This document shows, one piece after another, positions 23,849 to 33,021 of a stretch of DNA of 64,000 nucleotides. The stretch spans positions 434,001 through 498,000 of the forward strand of contig NZ_FNON01000007.1 of the NCBI RefSeq assembly GCF_900107045.1, read 5' to 3'. Position 1 is the first letter of the stretch. Each line of letters starts with the position of its first letter. Origin of the DNA: Amycolatopsis xylanica. GTDB lineage: Bacteria > Actinomycetota > Actinomycetes > Mycobacteriales > Pseudonocardiaceae. The notes beneath the pieces were generated by a model, which had not been told where the DNA came from, ran no database searches, and saw nothing but the letters and a program-made list of their open reading frames with translations. A program made the translations under genes and the position numbers.

Positions 23849-26503
23849 TCAGGAACCAGGTGCCCCACTGATCTTCGTCAATGCTTCACGAGTTCGCTCA
23901 CAACCTTGTGACCTGCTGTTTAGCCCCGCGAGCGCCCTGAGCTCCCACAACGGGAAGCCCAATTCACGGAACAGGTTCGCGGCCAGCGTGAACGCCGACG
24001 CGTCACCCCGGATCCGTCCGAGGCTCAGCAGCGCGTACCCGGCGCCGCGCCGGTCACCCAGGTCGGCGAACGTGGTCATCGCCGTCCTCAGGTGCCCTTC
24101 CGCAGCCACCTGATCACCCGCGAGATGACACGCGTCGGCGAGGCTGCGATGCGTATACGCGGCCGCGTGCCGATGCCCAAGCTGCTCGAACAGTCGCAAC
24201 GAGCGCGCGAGGTGCCGCCCGCCGTCCGCGGGTTCACCCAGCTCAGTGTGCAGATCACCGAGGCTGCGCAGCACATGCGCCTCCCAGTGCTGCTCCCCCG
24301 CGCGTGTGGCGTTGCCGAGCGCCTTCTCAAGCAAGGTCCCCGCCTCGTCATGACGGCCGTGCCTCCGGAGCACGTCGGCGTAGCGCTTCGCCGCCTGGTC
24401 GTTGCGGTCCTCGGCGAGCAGCATGCTCAGCTCGAAGCTTTCGATCGCTCGCCTGACGTCCCCGAGGTCCTCCAGCAGCGACCCGAGCTGATACGCCGCG
24501 ACCGACTGCCCCTGTGCGTCGCCCTTCAAGAGCACCAACGCCTCACGCAACTCGCTCAAAGCCCGCTGCCCGTCGCCGAGCTCAGCGTGCACATCGGCGA
24601 GCGCGACCAGCGAAGCCCCGGTCCCGCGATCGTCCCCGAGCGTGCGGAACCGGCTCTCGGCCAGCTCGAAGTATCGCCGCGCGCGCTGTGACCGGCCGTC
24701 CTCCCAATGCAGCGAACCCGCGTTGAGCAGCTTCACGGCCGCTTCCGGGCCATCGGCGGCGAGCCCGAGCAGCGACACCGTGTGCGCGGACCCCGCCGGA
24801 CTGGCCGCCAGCGCGCCATAGGCCACCGCGAGCCGCTCGAGCACCGCCGCGAACGCGCGCCCGGTCGCTCCCGGATCCGGCGCCGCACGCCAGAACAGCC
24901 GCACGAAATCAGGCAGCACATACCGGACGGACCCCAGCGCATCGCGGCCATCCGTCTTGACGAGATGACCGTCGACCAGCGCGTCGAGCAGGTCCCTCGC
25001 CGCAGGCACCGGCAACCCGAGCAACGCCGCCGCCGACCACTCGGTGACTTCCGGCGAACAGGTCGCGAGAAGCCGAAGCGCCTCGCGCTCCTCAGCCGAC
25101 CGTTCCCGCATGGCCGACGACAGCGCACTCCGGACGCTGAGATCCCCGGCGATCAGCTCGTCGAGCACCCGCGTTTCATCGGCCATCCGCTCGGCCAGCT
25201 CGCTGACCCGGAGATGCGGACGCTGCGCGAGCTTTGCCCCGGCCACGCGCGCGGCCAGTGGCAAACCACGGCACAGCCGGATCAGCTCCACCCCGGCCAC
25301 CGGCTCGGCGAGCACTCGTTCCCGCCCCAGCAAGTCCTCGATTTCGGCCAGTTCCCCGACCTCGACCGCTTGCCCCGGCAACCCGAGCAACCTGCGCCGC
25401 GACGTCGCGAGCACCAAGCAGCCCGGCCCGCTCGGCAGCAACGAGCGCAGCTGACGCTCCGACACGACGCCGTCGAGCACGATCAGCAGGCGCCGATCGC
25501 TGGTCTGCCCCCGCCAAAGCCCGACCAGCTCGTTGAGGTCCTCGGGTGGTTCGACCCCTAACGCGGCCAGGAAGCCCGCAAGCACGTCGCGCGGCGCCAG
25601 CCGCCCGATCTCCGCATAGAGCTGGCCATCAGGAAAGCGTTTGCGTGCCCGTCGCGCGGCCTGCACGGCCAGCGCCGTCTTGCCGATCCCAGGCGGTCCG
25701 TGCAGTACGACCAGCCCTCGCTCCCGTTCCAACTCGGCAAGCTGAACCGCTCGACCGACGAAGTCCGGCAAAGTGGCGGGCAGCTGGGCCGGTGGGTCGC
25801 CGGACGTCCACTCCCGGCCCGCGATGCGCCGGTAGAGGCGATGCAAGTCGTCACCTGGCCGCACCGCGGCCTGTTCCCAGAGCGCGACCCTGGCCCGGTC
25901 CAAAGCCCGCAATGCGGCATCACGACGCCCGCACCGATCGAGCGCCACGACGAACTGGGCGACCAGCTGCTCATCGGTCGGCCGGTCCGCGACGACCTTC
26001 GCCAGCTCGTCGACCACCTCACGATGCCTGCCCCGCTCGAGCTCGAGCGCGGTATACCGGCGGAAAACCGACCAGCGCCGGTCATTCAGCCACACCTTGT
26101 GCGCTTCGACCAGCGGCCCGCCCGCGACGTCCTCGAACGCCGGCCCTCGCCAGCAGCCCAGCGCCTCCTCCAGCGCGCCCGCGTCCGCCAACGCCAAAAA
26201 CCGATCGGTATCCAGGTCCCCCGGCTCAACGGTCAGCCGGTATCCCAGCGGGCCGTTGCGCAGCCGTTGTTCACCCAGCACCTTGCGCAGCTTCGACACG
26301 GTGACCTGAACGATCGCGGCCGCGCTCGACGGTGCCCCATCCGGCCACAGCTCATCGACCAGGGCGTCACGGTGCACGAACTCATTGGGCCTGGCCAGCA
26401 GGATGGCGAGCAACCGCCGCGGCTGGGCAGCCGACGGCAAAGGCACCGACGCCGCCAGCGGGCCGAGGACCTGGAATCGCACGCCCGCATCCAAACAACG
26501 CAT
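23849..26503 (-). CDS. AfsR/SARP-family transcriptional activator with NB-ARC and TPR domains
   Basis: This 884-residue regulator has an OmpR-type winged helix (about 8-100, RFQVLGPL start, DALVDELWPDGAP recognition region), a bacterial transcriptional activation (BTAD) helical domain (about 105-245), an NB-ARC ATPase with GPPGIGKTALAVQ, and C-terminal TPR repeats. SARPs bind direct heptamer repeats and activate secondary metabolite genes. The start is ATG 26503 or GTG 26482; the latter gives the canonical MRFQVLGPL beginning. It diverges from the secreted peptidase at 26566 and its target cluster is unknown. Confidence 0.9.
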   Translation of the reverse strand: MRCLDAGVRFQVLGPLAASVPLPSAAQPRRLLAILLARPNEFVHRDALVDELWPDGAPSSAAAIVQVTVSKLRKVLGEQRLRNGPLGYRLTVEPGDLDTDRFLALADAGALEEALGCWRGPAFEDVAGGPLVEAHKVWLNDRRWSVFRRYTALELERGRHREVVDELAKVVADRPTDEQLVAQFVVALDRCGRRDAALRALDRARVALWEQAAVRPGDDLHRLYRRIAGREWTSGDPPAQLPATLPDFVGRAVQLAELERERGLVVLHGPPGIGKTALAVQAARRARKRFPDGQLYAEIGRLAPRDVLAGFLAALGVEPPEDLNELVGLWRGQTSDRRLLIVLDGVVSERQLRSLLPSGPGCLVLATSRRRLLGLPGQAVEVGELAEIEDLLGRERVLAEPVAGVELIRLCRGLPLAARVAGAKLAQRPHLRVSELAERMADETRVLDELIAGDLSVRSALSSAMRERSAEEREALRLLATCSPEVTEWSAAALLGLPVPAARDLLDALVDGHLVKTDGRDALGSVRYVLPDFVRLFWRAAPDPGATGRAFAAVLERLAVAYGALAASPAGSAHTVSLLGLAADGPEAAVKLLNAGSLHWEDGRSQRARRYFELAESRFRTLGDDRGTGASLVALADVHAELGDGQRALSELREALVLLKGDAQGQSVAAYQLGSLLEDLGDVRRAIESFELSMLLAEDRNDQAAKRYADVLRRHGRHDEAGTLLEKALGNATRAGEQHWEAHVLRSLGDLHTELGEPADGGRHLARSLRLFEQLGHRHAAAYTHRSLADACHLAGDQVAAEGHLRTAMTTFADLGDRRGAGYALLSLGRIRGDASAFTLAANLFRELGFPLWELRALAGLNSRSQGCERTREALTKISGAPGS

Positions 26504-26530
26504 CGCCCTGCGTGGAAACCCTTGCGGTGC

Positions 26531-26536
26531 TATAAC
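26531..26536 (+). promoter_or_regulatory. possible -10 element for the secreted peptidase gene
   Basis: TATAAC occurs 30 bp before GTG 26566 in a GC-rich setting. A clear -35 is not visible at 16-19 bp spacing. Confidence 0.35.
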
Positions 26537-26565
26537 TTCGCACAGTCGCCGAAGGGATACGCATC

Positions 26566-28101
26566 GTGAGGTCCACGACGTTGGCGGTCGCCGTCCTGAG
26601 CGCACTGGCGCTCGTCCCGGCCACCGAAGCACAAGCCGCCAGCCTGGACTGGGAGCCCTGCGAGGGGTCGGCGTTGAACGGCCTCGAATGCGCCACCCTG
26701 ACCGTGCCGATGGACTACCGGTCCCCCTCGGGCGCCCACCTGTCGATCGCACTGAGCAGGCACCAGGCGACCGACCCGAAGCGGCGCCGCGGGGTCCTGT
26801 TCACCAACCCCGGCGGCCCCGGCGGCGCCGGCCTGCAGCTGCCGATCGACTACGCGGATCAGCCGATCGGCCAGGTCTACGACATCATCGGCATGGACCC
26901 GCGTGGCGTCGGCCGCTCAACGCGGCTGGCGTGCCTGATCAGCTCATGGCGACCGGACCTGCCCAGCAGGCCGTCCGACACGGACCTTCCGGTTTTCACC
27001 GCGGTCGCGCGAGATTCCGAAGAGCAGTGCCAGCGCGGAGGCGGCCAGCTCCGGCAGCACATCACCACGATGAACACCGCTCGCGACCTGGACCGGGCCC
27101 GCGCGGCGCTGGGCGAGCGGAAGATCAACTACCTCGGTGTCTCCTACGGCACCTGGCTCGGCGCCGTCTACGGCGAGATGTTCCCGCAACGGCTGGACCG
27201 CAGCGTGCTCGATTCCGCGCTCGATCCGCTCAAGACCTGGCACGAGCAGGACGACGACATCCTGACCACCATCGAGGCGAACTTCACCCGTTGGGCGACA
27301 TGGGCCGCCAACCGCAACGCGACGTTCAAACTCGGCACGACACCGCGCGAAGTACGCGCCTCCGTCGACAAGGTCGCCGAAGCCGTCAAGGCCAAGCCGG
27401 TCGCGGGCTTCCGCGACATCTCGCTGTTCGACGAGAACGTCGGCGTTTCCACTCGTTACCGTCCACTGTGGAAGGAGTTCGGCGAGACGATGCGGCAGGC
27501 GCTCGACGAGATCGCGGGCGCCGAACCGGACACAGCCTCCCGCGGCCGCATCGATCGCGTCGTCTCGGCGCAACGCGATGACATCAAAGCGACCCGCAAC
27601 GGTGTCTTCCAGACCGTGACCTGCGAGTGGGACTGGCCGTCCAACGTGGAGGGCTACTACGCGGACATGCGCAAGGCGCGCGACCACTTCCCGTACGGCA
27701 ACACGGTGTCGTACATGGCGCCGACGAACTGCACCTTCCGCAGCTTCACGCCCGAGCCATTACCCAAGATCGGCCGTGCGCGTTACCCGCTTGGCCTTGT
27801 GCTGCAGAGCGACGGCGACACGAACACGCCTTATGTGAACGGCGAGGTCATGGCCGAAACCCTGGGCAGTGCGCTGGTCAGCGTCGCCGGGGAGGGCACG
27901 CACGGCCAGTATGCCAACGTGCCGGACCCGATCACCGGTTTCCCGGCGGCCAATCCGTGCGTCGACGACGCTGTCAACACCTACCTGCTCGATGGCGTCC
28001 TGCCTGCGAGCAGGCTCACCTGCCAGTCCACGAATCCGCCACCGAACGTGCCGTTCGACGCGCCCGCTGTGGCTCACCGGACAACTGGGGCTGGCGCTTA
28101 A
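26566..28101 (+). CDS. secreted alpha/beta-hydrolase, tripeptidyl aminopeptidase-like (S33 family)
   Basis: The 511-residue precursor starts at GTG 26566 (GAAGGGA 9 bp upstream) with a signal peptide ending near AQA (about residue 24). The oxyanion region NPGGPGGAG (about 85), nucleophile elbow GVSYGTW (about 192), a C-terminal SDGDTNTPY acid region and GEGTHGQY His give the full triad. A C-terminal TAP-like domain is present. Secreted enzymes of this family cleave tripeptides or related groups from peptide N-termini. It diverges from the SARP gene. Confidence 0.92.
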   Translation: MRSTTLAVAVLSALALVPATEAQAASLDWEPCEGSALNGLECATLTVPMDYRSPSGAHLSIALSRHQATDPKRRRGVLFTNPGGPGGAGLQLPIDYADQPIGQVYDIIGMDPRGVGRSTRLACLISSWRPDLPSRPSDTDLPVFTAVARDSEEQCQRGGGQLRQHITTMNTARDLDRARAALGERKINYLGVSYGTWLGAVYGEMFPQRLDRSVLDSALDPLKTWHEQDDDILTTIEANFTRWATWAANRNATFKLGTTPREVRASVDKVAEAVKAKPVAGFRDISLFDENVGVSTRYRPLWKEFGETMRQALDEIAGAEPDTASRGRIDRVVSAQRDDIKATRNGVFQTVTCEWDWPSNVEGYYADMRKARDHFPYGNTVSYMAPTNCTFRSFTPEPLPKIGRARYPLGLVLQSDGDTNTPYVNGEVMAETLGSALVSVAGEGTHGQYANVPDPITGFPAANPCVDDAVNTYLLDGVLPASRLTCQSTNPPPNVPFDAPAVAHRTTGAGA

Positions 28102-28159
28102 TACCAACCTTGAATAAAGTCATGACCGACGGATAGGGGCGACAACTAGCCGTCACTAT

Positions 28160-28199
28160 GTTCGTCGCGGGCGGTTCGACCGTGTCGCCCGCGACGAAC
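28160..28199. terminator. bidirectional terminator hairpin
   Basis: Perfect 14-bp arms (28160-28173 and 28186-28199) with a 12-nt loop lie between the convergent peptidase and pentapeptide-repeat genes. Confidence 0.8.
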
Positions 28200-28217
28200 G
28201 TTCCACGCCTGCGGTCC

Positions 28218-28802
28218 TCAGCGGACCCGCAGGCCAAGCGCGCCGGCGAGCACGACTGCCTGGCCAGCGTCGATGATCGTGCCGTCGAGTTCGGCGTGGC
28301 GCGGGTCAAGCGCCGTCAAGTCACTCCCCCGAAGATCCGCGCGCGAGAACTTCGTCTCATGCAGTTGAGCTCCGGACAGGTCCGAGTCGGTGAAGACCGC
28401 CTCAACGCAGTTCGCGCGGATCAGGTCGACTTCCCGCAGGCGAACGCCCTGGAAGGTGCTACCCCGCAGATCGGCGCCCGGCAGGTTCACGAACGACCAG
28501 TCTCCGCCGGTGACCCGCAGCGGCCGCAGCGAGCATTCCGTGAACCCGCTGCCCACCAGCTTGCAGTCGACGAACTCCGCGTCGAACAGGTTGCACCGCT
28601 CGAACGTGCACCCGGTGAACGCGGAGTCCGCGTGCTTCGACGCGTTGAACCGCACGTTGCCGAACGTGCAGTCGGTGAACACAACGCCGCGCGTGGACGC
28701 TTCGGTCAGGTCGACTTCCAGGAACCGGCAGCGCGTAAAAGCCCGCGCCGTCAGCTCCTCGGCGTACCAGTCCACGCGGTGGAAAGTCTGGTCCTCCGTC
28801 AC
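28218..28802 (-). CDS. pentapeptide-repeat protein
   Basis: The 194-residue protein consists of repeating A(D/N)Lxx-like pentapeptides along most of its length, for example FTRCRFLEVDL, FTDCTFGNV and GADLRGSTF. This predicts a right-handed quadrilateral beta-helix. Some members mimic DNA and protect gyrase (MfpA/Qnr); most have unknown roles. GTG 28802 is the first plausible start, but no strong ribosome binding site is seen. Confidence 0.88.
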   Translation of the reverse strand: MTEDQTFHRVDWYAEELTARAFTRCRFLEVDLTEASTRGVVFTDCTFGNVRFNASKHADSAFTGCTFERCNLFDAEFVDCKLVGSGFTECSLRPLRVTGGDWSFVNLPGADLRGSTFQGVRLREVDLIRANCVEAVFTDSDLSGAQLHETKFSRADLRGSDLTALDPRHAELDGTIIDAGQAVVLAGALGLRVR

Positions 28803-28917
28803 CCGGCCAGGCTAACGGAGCTAACCCCTCTAGGTGGGATATGGGGCTATCGCTTGCTGAGCCTCCAGTGTGATGACGTCTAATATCGGTCTTGCGTCTG
28901 CGGGGAAGGAGACGGGC

Positions 28918-29109
28918 ATGCTGCAGTGGGGCATTCTGGCCATCGCCGTCGTCGTGCCTGCCGTGGTCTGCCTACGTCGCGCCACCCGGACCTTGGACAC
29001 GCTGCTCACCGAGGAGCTCGCTCAGCGTCCGAACGGCCACCACGACCGCCGGCTTCCCTTGTCGTCGTCCAGCGGCCCTTCCTCCGACAGCGGCTGTGCG
29101 GGCGCCTGA
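28918..29109 (+). CDS. possible small single-pass membrane protein
   Basis: This 63-codon frame from ATG 28918 has an excellent GAAGGAG site 7 bp upstream. It encodes an N-terminal hydrophobic helix (about 4-20) and a polar, Ser-rich tail. Its last 88 bp overlap the end of the convergent minus-strand gene. The ribosome site and the membrane helix support it; the overlap and short length count against it. Confidence 0.4.
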   Translation: MLQWGILAIAVVVPAVVCLRRATRTLDTLLTEELAQRPNGHHDRRLPLSSSSGPSSDSGCAGA

Positions 29110-32096
29110 AGCGTCCCCATGTGCACCCTGACGAGGTCCGCGCGGAACTCCATCGCGGTTTGGTAGCGGTTCTCCGGATTGGGCGCCAGAGCCTTGAGCA
29201 CGACGGCATCCAAAGCACGCGTCACCGGTCGCATGCTGGACGGCGGGCTGATCGTGCCTGTCTGCGATGGCCGCTCGCCTGTCAGCAGCTCGTACAGCAG
29301 GCACCCCGCGGAATAAATGTCGCCTCGACCGTCGAGTTTGTGCCGGTTCGCCTGCTCAGGAGCACGGTACTCCGACGCGCCGATGACCCTGTCGATCTCC
29401 TCCGGCGCTCCGCCGATCTCTCGCGACATGCTGAATCCGACCAGTTTGACCGCGCGGAGCGAAGTCAACATGACGTGCGACGGTTTAACGTCACCATGCA
29501 CGAAACCTCTGGCGTGCACTGAGTCCAGTGCACTGCACAGGTCGGCGATGATCTCGATGGATCGCTGCACACCCGGCGGCTTGCTGCTTTTAAGCACCTC
29601 AGCCAGCGTCGCACCGTCGATCAGCTCCAGCACGGTATACGGCCGCTGGAAGTCGTCGATGGCCATCTCGCCAATGTCGTAAGTCGCGACGATCGCCGGA
29701 TGGTTGAGCATCGAACCGATGCGCGCACCACGCAAGAACCGTTCCACAGCACGAGGATCACGCGCTCGCTCGGGGTTCGGCGCTTTCAGCGCCACCTCAC
29801 GGTTCAGCACCTTGTCGAACGCCTGATAGACAAAGCTCATCGTGCCGGCGCCCAGAATCGAGCCCAGTTCATAGCGGCCGGATTCGGACGCGACGAGCCT
29901 GCCCTGCCACTTCTTCAACCGCGCACGGATCCAGGTCGGGTCGACCTTCTCCATGACCTCGGCGTCGGCCAGCAACGCGGAATAGAGGTCGATGGCCGAC
30001 TTCACATCGCCGTCCCGGCCCATCCACTCCGCGAAGTCACCCCGGATGAACAGGCCTTCCTCGTCCTCCGGCACCAAGTCCAGCATCGACCGCAAATGCG
30101 CCTGCCACAGTGAAAGCGCGTCCTTTTGATCAGGCAACCCCTGCAGCCACATCTTGAACAGCTCGTGGAGTGAACGCGCCCACGAAATCGGGTCGGCGAC
30201 CTGGTCCAGAGTCATTTCCCGAACCGGAGAATTCACTTCGAGGCCGTAGCCGTCGGTGAGCAGCCCAAACGCGAGCAACTCCGCGGCCGCGGTACGGATG
30301 CGCTGCTCATCGCCAAACATGGCGGACAACGCCACCTCGACGAATTGGCTCGGGCGCGGCGGTTTCGACACCGAGCTGAGCATGCGCTGCAGCGGAACGC
30401 CCTCGCCCCGGTAAACCGACGCCGAAACCAGCAGCGCCGCTGCCTCGCCGGAAAGCTGCTGAGTGGTCAACCGGAACACCGCGCTCAACACACGGGCGTA
30501 GCTGACCCGTTCCGGAAGCACCGGCAGCAACTCCGCCGAGTAGGCAGCGATCGTCGTACCGAGATACCGGATATAGCTGCCGGCCAGCCGGACGATGAGC
30601 GGCCACCCGCCGGTCGCGGTCACGAACTCTCGCGCGGCCACGAGATCGTCGTCGCCGCTGACCACGATCAGGAGCCCGACTCCGCTCGTGGTAGTCAACG
30701 GGCCCAACTTCACCACCGGCCAACGACGTCCGGAGAAGCCGTCTTCGGCGATCACGACAATATGCCCGTTATGGCGCTTCGGCAGGAAGTGCAGGTCGGG
30801 AACACCTTCAGTGATCATCAACCAGGAATCTTCACCCGGCGTGACATTCGCGTCGACCGCGCTCTCGAAGTTCGCGCGCGTCGTCCAGCCGACGAAGTCG
30901 TAGTCGCCGCGATGCCGTTCGGCGAACGCACGGGCCATGGTCGTCTTGCCGACCCCTGGCGGCCCGGTGATCACCTGGACAGATGCTTCTTCGAAACCAC
31001 GCCAGAGCAGCTCCAGGTCCAGCTCGCGACCCACGACTTCGATCGGAGCCGGGGGTGCCTCGACCGACTCCACCACACTGACCGGTTCAGCCTCCGCAAC
31101 TCCGAGCAACTCGAGGATGTCCCGCAGAGCCTCCGGAAAGTCTCGCCCTGCCAGCATTTCATGGAGTCGCCAAGCGTCAGTTGTACTGAGCCGCTCCAGC
31201 AGCCCCTCGCGGAACCTGTCGAGTCTGCTGATGACGACCTCGGCCACATCGCTGTCGGCGGCCTCCGGCACCAGCTCGCGTCGCACGAGCTGCAACAGCG
31301 GCAAGCTCACCTCACGAAACGGCGAAACGAGCACCGCAAGGCGGAGGGCGAGCGGCGACGCGGTATGCCGGAAAGTGCTGAGCAACTCGTCCGAAGTCAG
31401 GAAAGCCGACTCATCGCCCGCCAGCGGACTCGGTGGGACAAGTACGGCGTCGCAGCCATCACGGTCTTCGCACATGAGCGTCTCGGCCCATCGCCGCAGC
31501 GAAGCCGGAGTCAGTGCCACGGTGGGGATCGGGGTCCACTGTTCGCCCGCCAGCTCCACCAACGCCGGAACCCGATGCGGCAGCACCGAACTACCCGGCG
31601 CCTTCGCCGTCACCCGCACCGACGGAAGATCCAGCCCCGTACGCCGCCACAGCCCGCTGGGCAACGGGTTTATCAACGCGGTAGGCGTGCTCTCAGCCCA
31701 ATGCCGCACCTGTTGCCAGGCACTGTCCCCACGCCATGCTTCTCCGGCGCAGTCCGAAAACACCAGGATGAGTTCTCGACCTCCCCGGTCGGAACGCACC
31801 TCCTGGCCGAACTCGCGGGTTCTCACTGAGCGGAACGCGTTGATCGAGCGCAAGACGCGAGCAAAGTCCGCCGCAACCGATCGCCAGACATCCATCGACG
31901 GCGAATTGTCGATGACGAGCGTGACGCTGAACCACCGCTCCGCTCGACGTTGGAACTGGGGAGTCAGCACCGTCGTCTGCCCGTACTCACGGACCGTGGC
32001 GTTGAGATCTAGCTCCCGGCGCCCGCCAGGCCAGGGGCGGTGGAACGCCTGTAAGGCCTTGGCGATGCCCGCGGCGTCGAAGTCAGGTTCAGGCAC
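29022..32096 (-). CDS. vWA (SAV_2336-like) - STAND NTPase - pseudokinase fusion of a MoxR-vWA conflict locus
   Basis: This 1024-residue protein has three parts. Residues 50-260 form a von Willebrand A-like domain with an intact DxSxS MIDAS (D63, S65, S67). Residues 350-700 are a STAND/NB-ARC-type NTPase with GPPGVGKTT at 378-386. Residues 738-1024 form an Hanks-type kinase fold. In the kinase the Gly loop (GAGTMSFV) and VALK Lys are kept, and the loop HGDVKPSHV keeps its Asp. But the alpha-C Glu is Gly (RGAR), the metal Asn is His, and DFG is G-F-S. It is therefore probably a pseudokinase. GTG 32096 overlaps the MoxR stop by 8 bp. Confidence 0.88.
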   Translation of the reverse strand: MPEPDFDAAGIAKALQAFHRPWPGGRRELDLNATVREYGQTTVLTPQFQRRAERWFSVTLVIDNSPSMDVWRSVAADFARVLRSINAFRSVRTREFGQEVRSDRGGRELILVFSDCAGEAWRGDSAWQQVRHWAESTPTALINPLPSGLWRRTGLDLPSVRVTAKAPGSSVLPHRVPALVELAGEQWTPIPTVALTPASLRRWAETLMCEDRDGCDAVLVPPSPLAGDESAFLTSDELLSTFRHTASPLALRLAVLVSPFREVSLPLLQLVRRELVPEAADSDVAEVVISRLDRFREGLLERLSTTDAWRLHEMLAGRDFPEALRDILELLGVAEAEPVSVVESVEAPPAPIEVVGRELDLELLWRGFEEASVQVITGPPGVGKTTMARAFAERHRGDYDFVGWTTRANFESAVDANVTPGEDSWLMITEGVPDLHFLPKRHNGHIVVIAEDGFSGRRWPVVKLGPLTTTSGVGLLIVVSGDDDLVAAREFVTATGGWPLIVRLAGSYIRYLGTTIAAYSAELLPVLPERVSYARVLSAVFRLTTQQLSGEAAALLVSASVYRGEGVPLQRMLSSVSKPPRPSQFVEVALSAMFGDEQRIRTAAAELLAFGLLTDGYGLEVNSPVREMTLDQVADPISWARSLHELFKMWLQGLPDQKDALSLWQAHLRSMLDLVPEDEEGLFIRGDFAEWMGRDGDVKSAIDLYSALLADAEVMEKVDPTWIRARLKKWQGRLVASESGRYELGSILGAGTMSFVYQAFDKVLNREVALKAPNPERARDPRAVERFLRGARIGSMLNHPAIVATYDIGEMAIDDFQRPYTVLELIDGATLAEVLKSSKPPGVQRSIEIIADLCSALDSVHARGFVHGDVKPSHVMLTSLRAVKLVGFSMSREIGGAPEEIDRVIGASEYRAPEQANRHKLDGRGDIYSAGCLLYELLTGERPSQTGTISPPSSMRPVTRALDAVVLKALAPNPENRYQTAMEFRADLVRVHMGTLQAPAQPLSEEGPLDDDKGSRRSWWPFGR

Positions 32097-33009
32097 GGGT
32101 GAGCTCGCGCAGCACGTAATCGAGCACCGCTCGCCTGTCCTCCCCGTGCGGCGCGTGCTCGCCGGTGAGCAAGTGGGCGGCGGCCAGCAGTTGGTCGATC
32201 GCCAGCGACTCGCCTGCCTGAACACGCGTCGCGAACTCGTCGATCAGCTCCGCGAGCGGTCCCGCATCGTCGACGTTCAGTCCGAAGTGCGCCTCAAGTA
32301 CACGGCGAACCGCGGCTGGGTCAGTGAACGAAGGCATGGTGAAGCGCACACAGCGACGCAGGAACTGCGACGAGAAGTCCCGCTCACCGTTACTGGTCAG
32401 CACGATGAACGGAAATTCCGTACAGACCACCCGGCCACGCGTGATCACGTGCCGAGCTTCACCGTCCGACTCGCGGATTTCGACCGCGTCCCGCTCGAAG
32501 CGGACCAGTTCGGGAATTTCGAATTCGCCGTCTTCCAGGACTTCTGCCAAGTCGCCAGTCAGGTCGAGGTCACCTTTGTCGATGTCGTCGATGAGCAGCG
32601 CGCGAGGGTGATCAGATGGCAACAAGGCCGTACCGAGTGGGCCGAGCCTCAGGTAGGTGGTGATGTCGTCAGTCGCGCTGCCGAGCTGGTGTGCGTGAAT
32701 ACGCCCAAGAGCGTCATAGCGATAGAGCGCGTCGCTCAACGTGCTCTGTGAGGTGACCTGCCATCGCAGGACAGGACCCAGTTTCAACTCCGTCGCGACC
32801 GACTCGATGGCGGTCGACTTACCGGTGCCCGGAGCTCCAGTGATCAGCAGTGGACGACGCAATGCGAGTGCGGCGTTGACCGCCTCGGCAAGGCCCGCGG
32901 GCGGCTGGAACGCCACGGCGGAACGAGGGAACGTCCGCCATGGCGGAGCCGCAGGCAGCGGCAGCCCGCGCTCGACACCGTCACCCCGGTATGCAGGGGT
33001 CCACGTCAT
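32089..33009 (-). CDS. MoxR-type AAA+ ATPase
   Basis: The 306-residue AAA+ protein has Walker A (GAPGTGKST, about 58-66), Walker B (LLIDDIDKGD, about 138-147), a sensor 1 Asn in LTSN and an arginine-finger/sensor region in FLRRCVRF. MoxR ATPases remodel partner proteins together with vWA-domain proteins. AGGAG lies 8 bp before ATG 33009. It stands 12 bp after the upstream gene and overlaps the vWA gene, so all three form one operon. Confidence 0.92.
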   Translation of the reverse strand: MTWTPAYRGDGVERGLPLPAAPPWRTFPRSAVAFQPPAGLAEAVNAALALRRPLLITGAPGTGKSTAIESVATELKLGPVLRWQVTSQSTLSDALYRYDALGRIHAHQLGSATDDITTYLRLGPLGTALLPSDHPRALLIDDIDKGDLDLTGDLAEVLEDGEFEIPELVRFERDAVEIRESDGEARHVITRGRVVCTEFPFIVLTSNGERDFSSQFLRRCVRFTMPSFTDPAAVRRVLEAHFGLNVDDAGPLAELIDEFATRVQAGESLAIDQLLAAAHLLTGEHAPHGEDRRAVLDYVLRELTRA

Positions 33010-33021
33010 GGCGATACTCCT

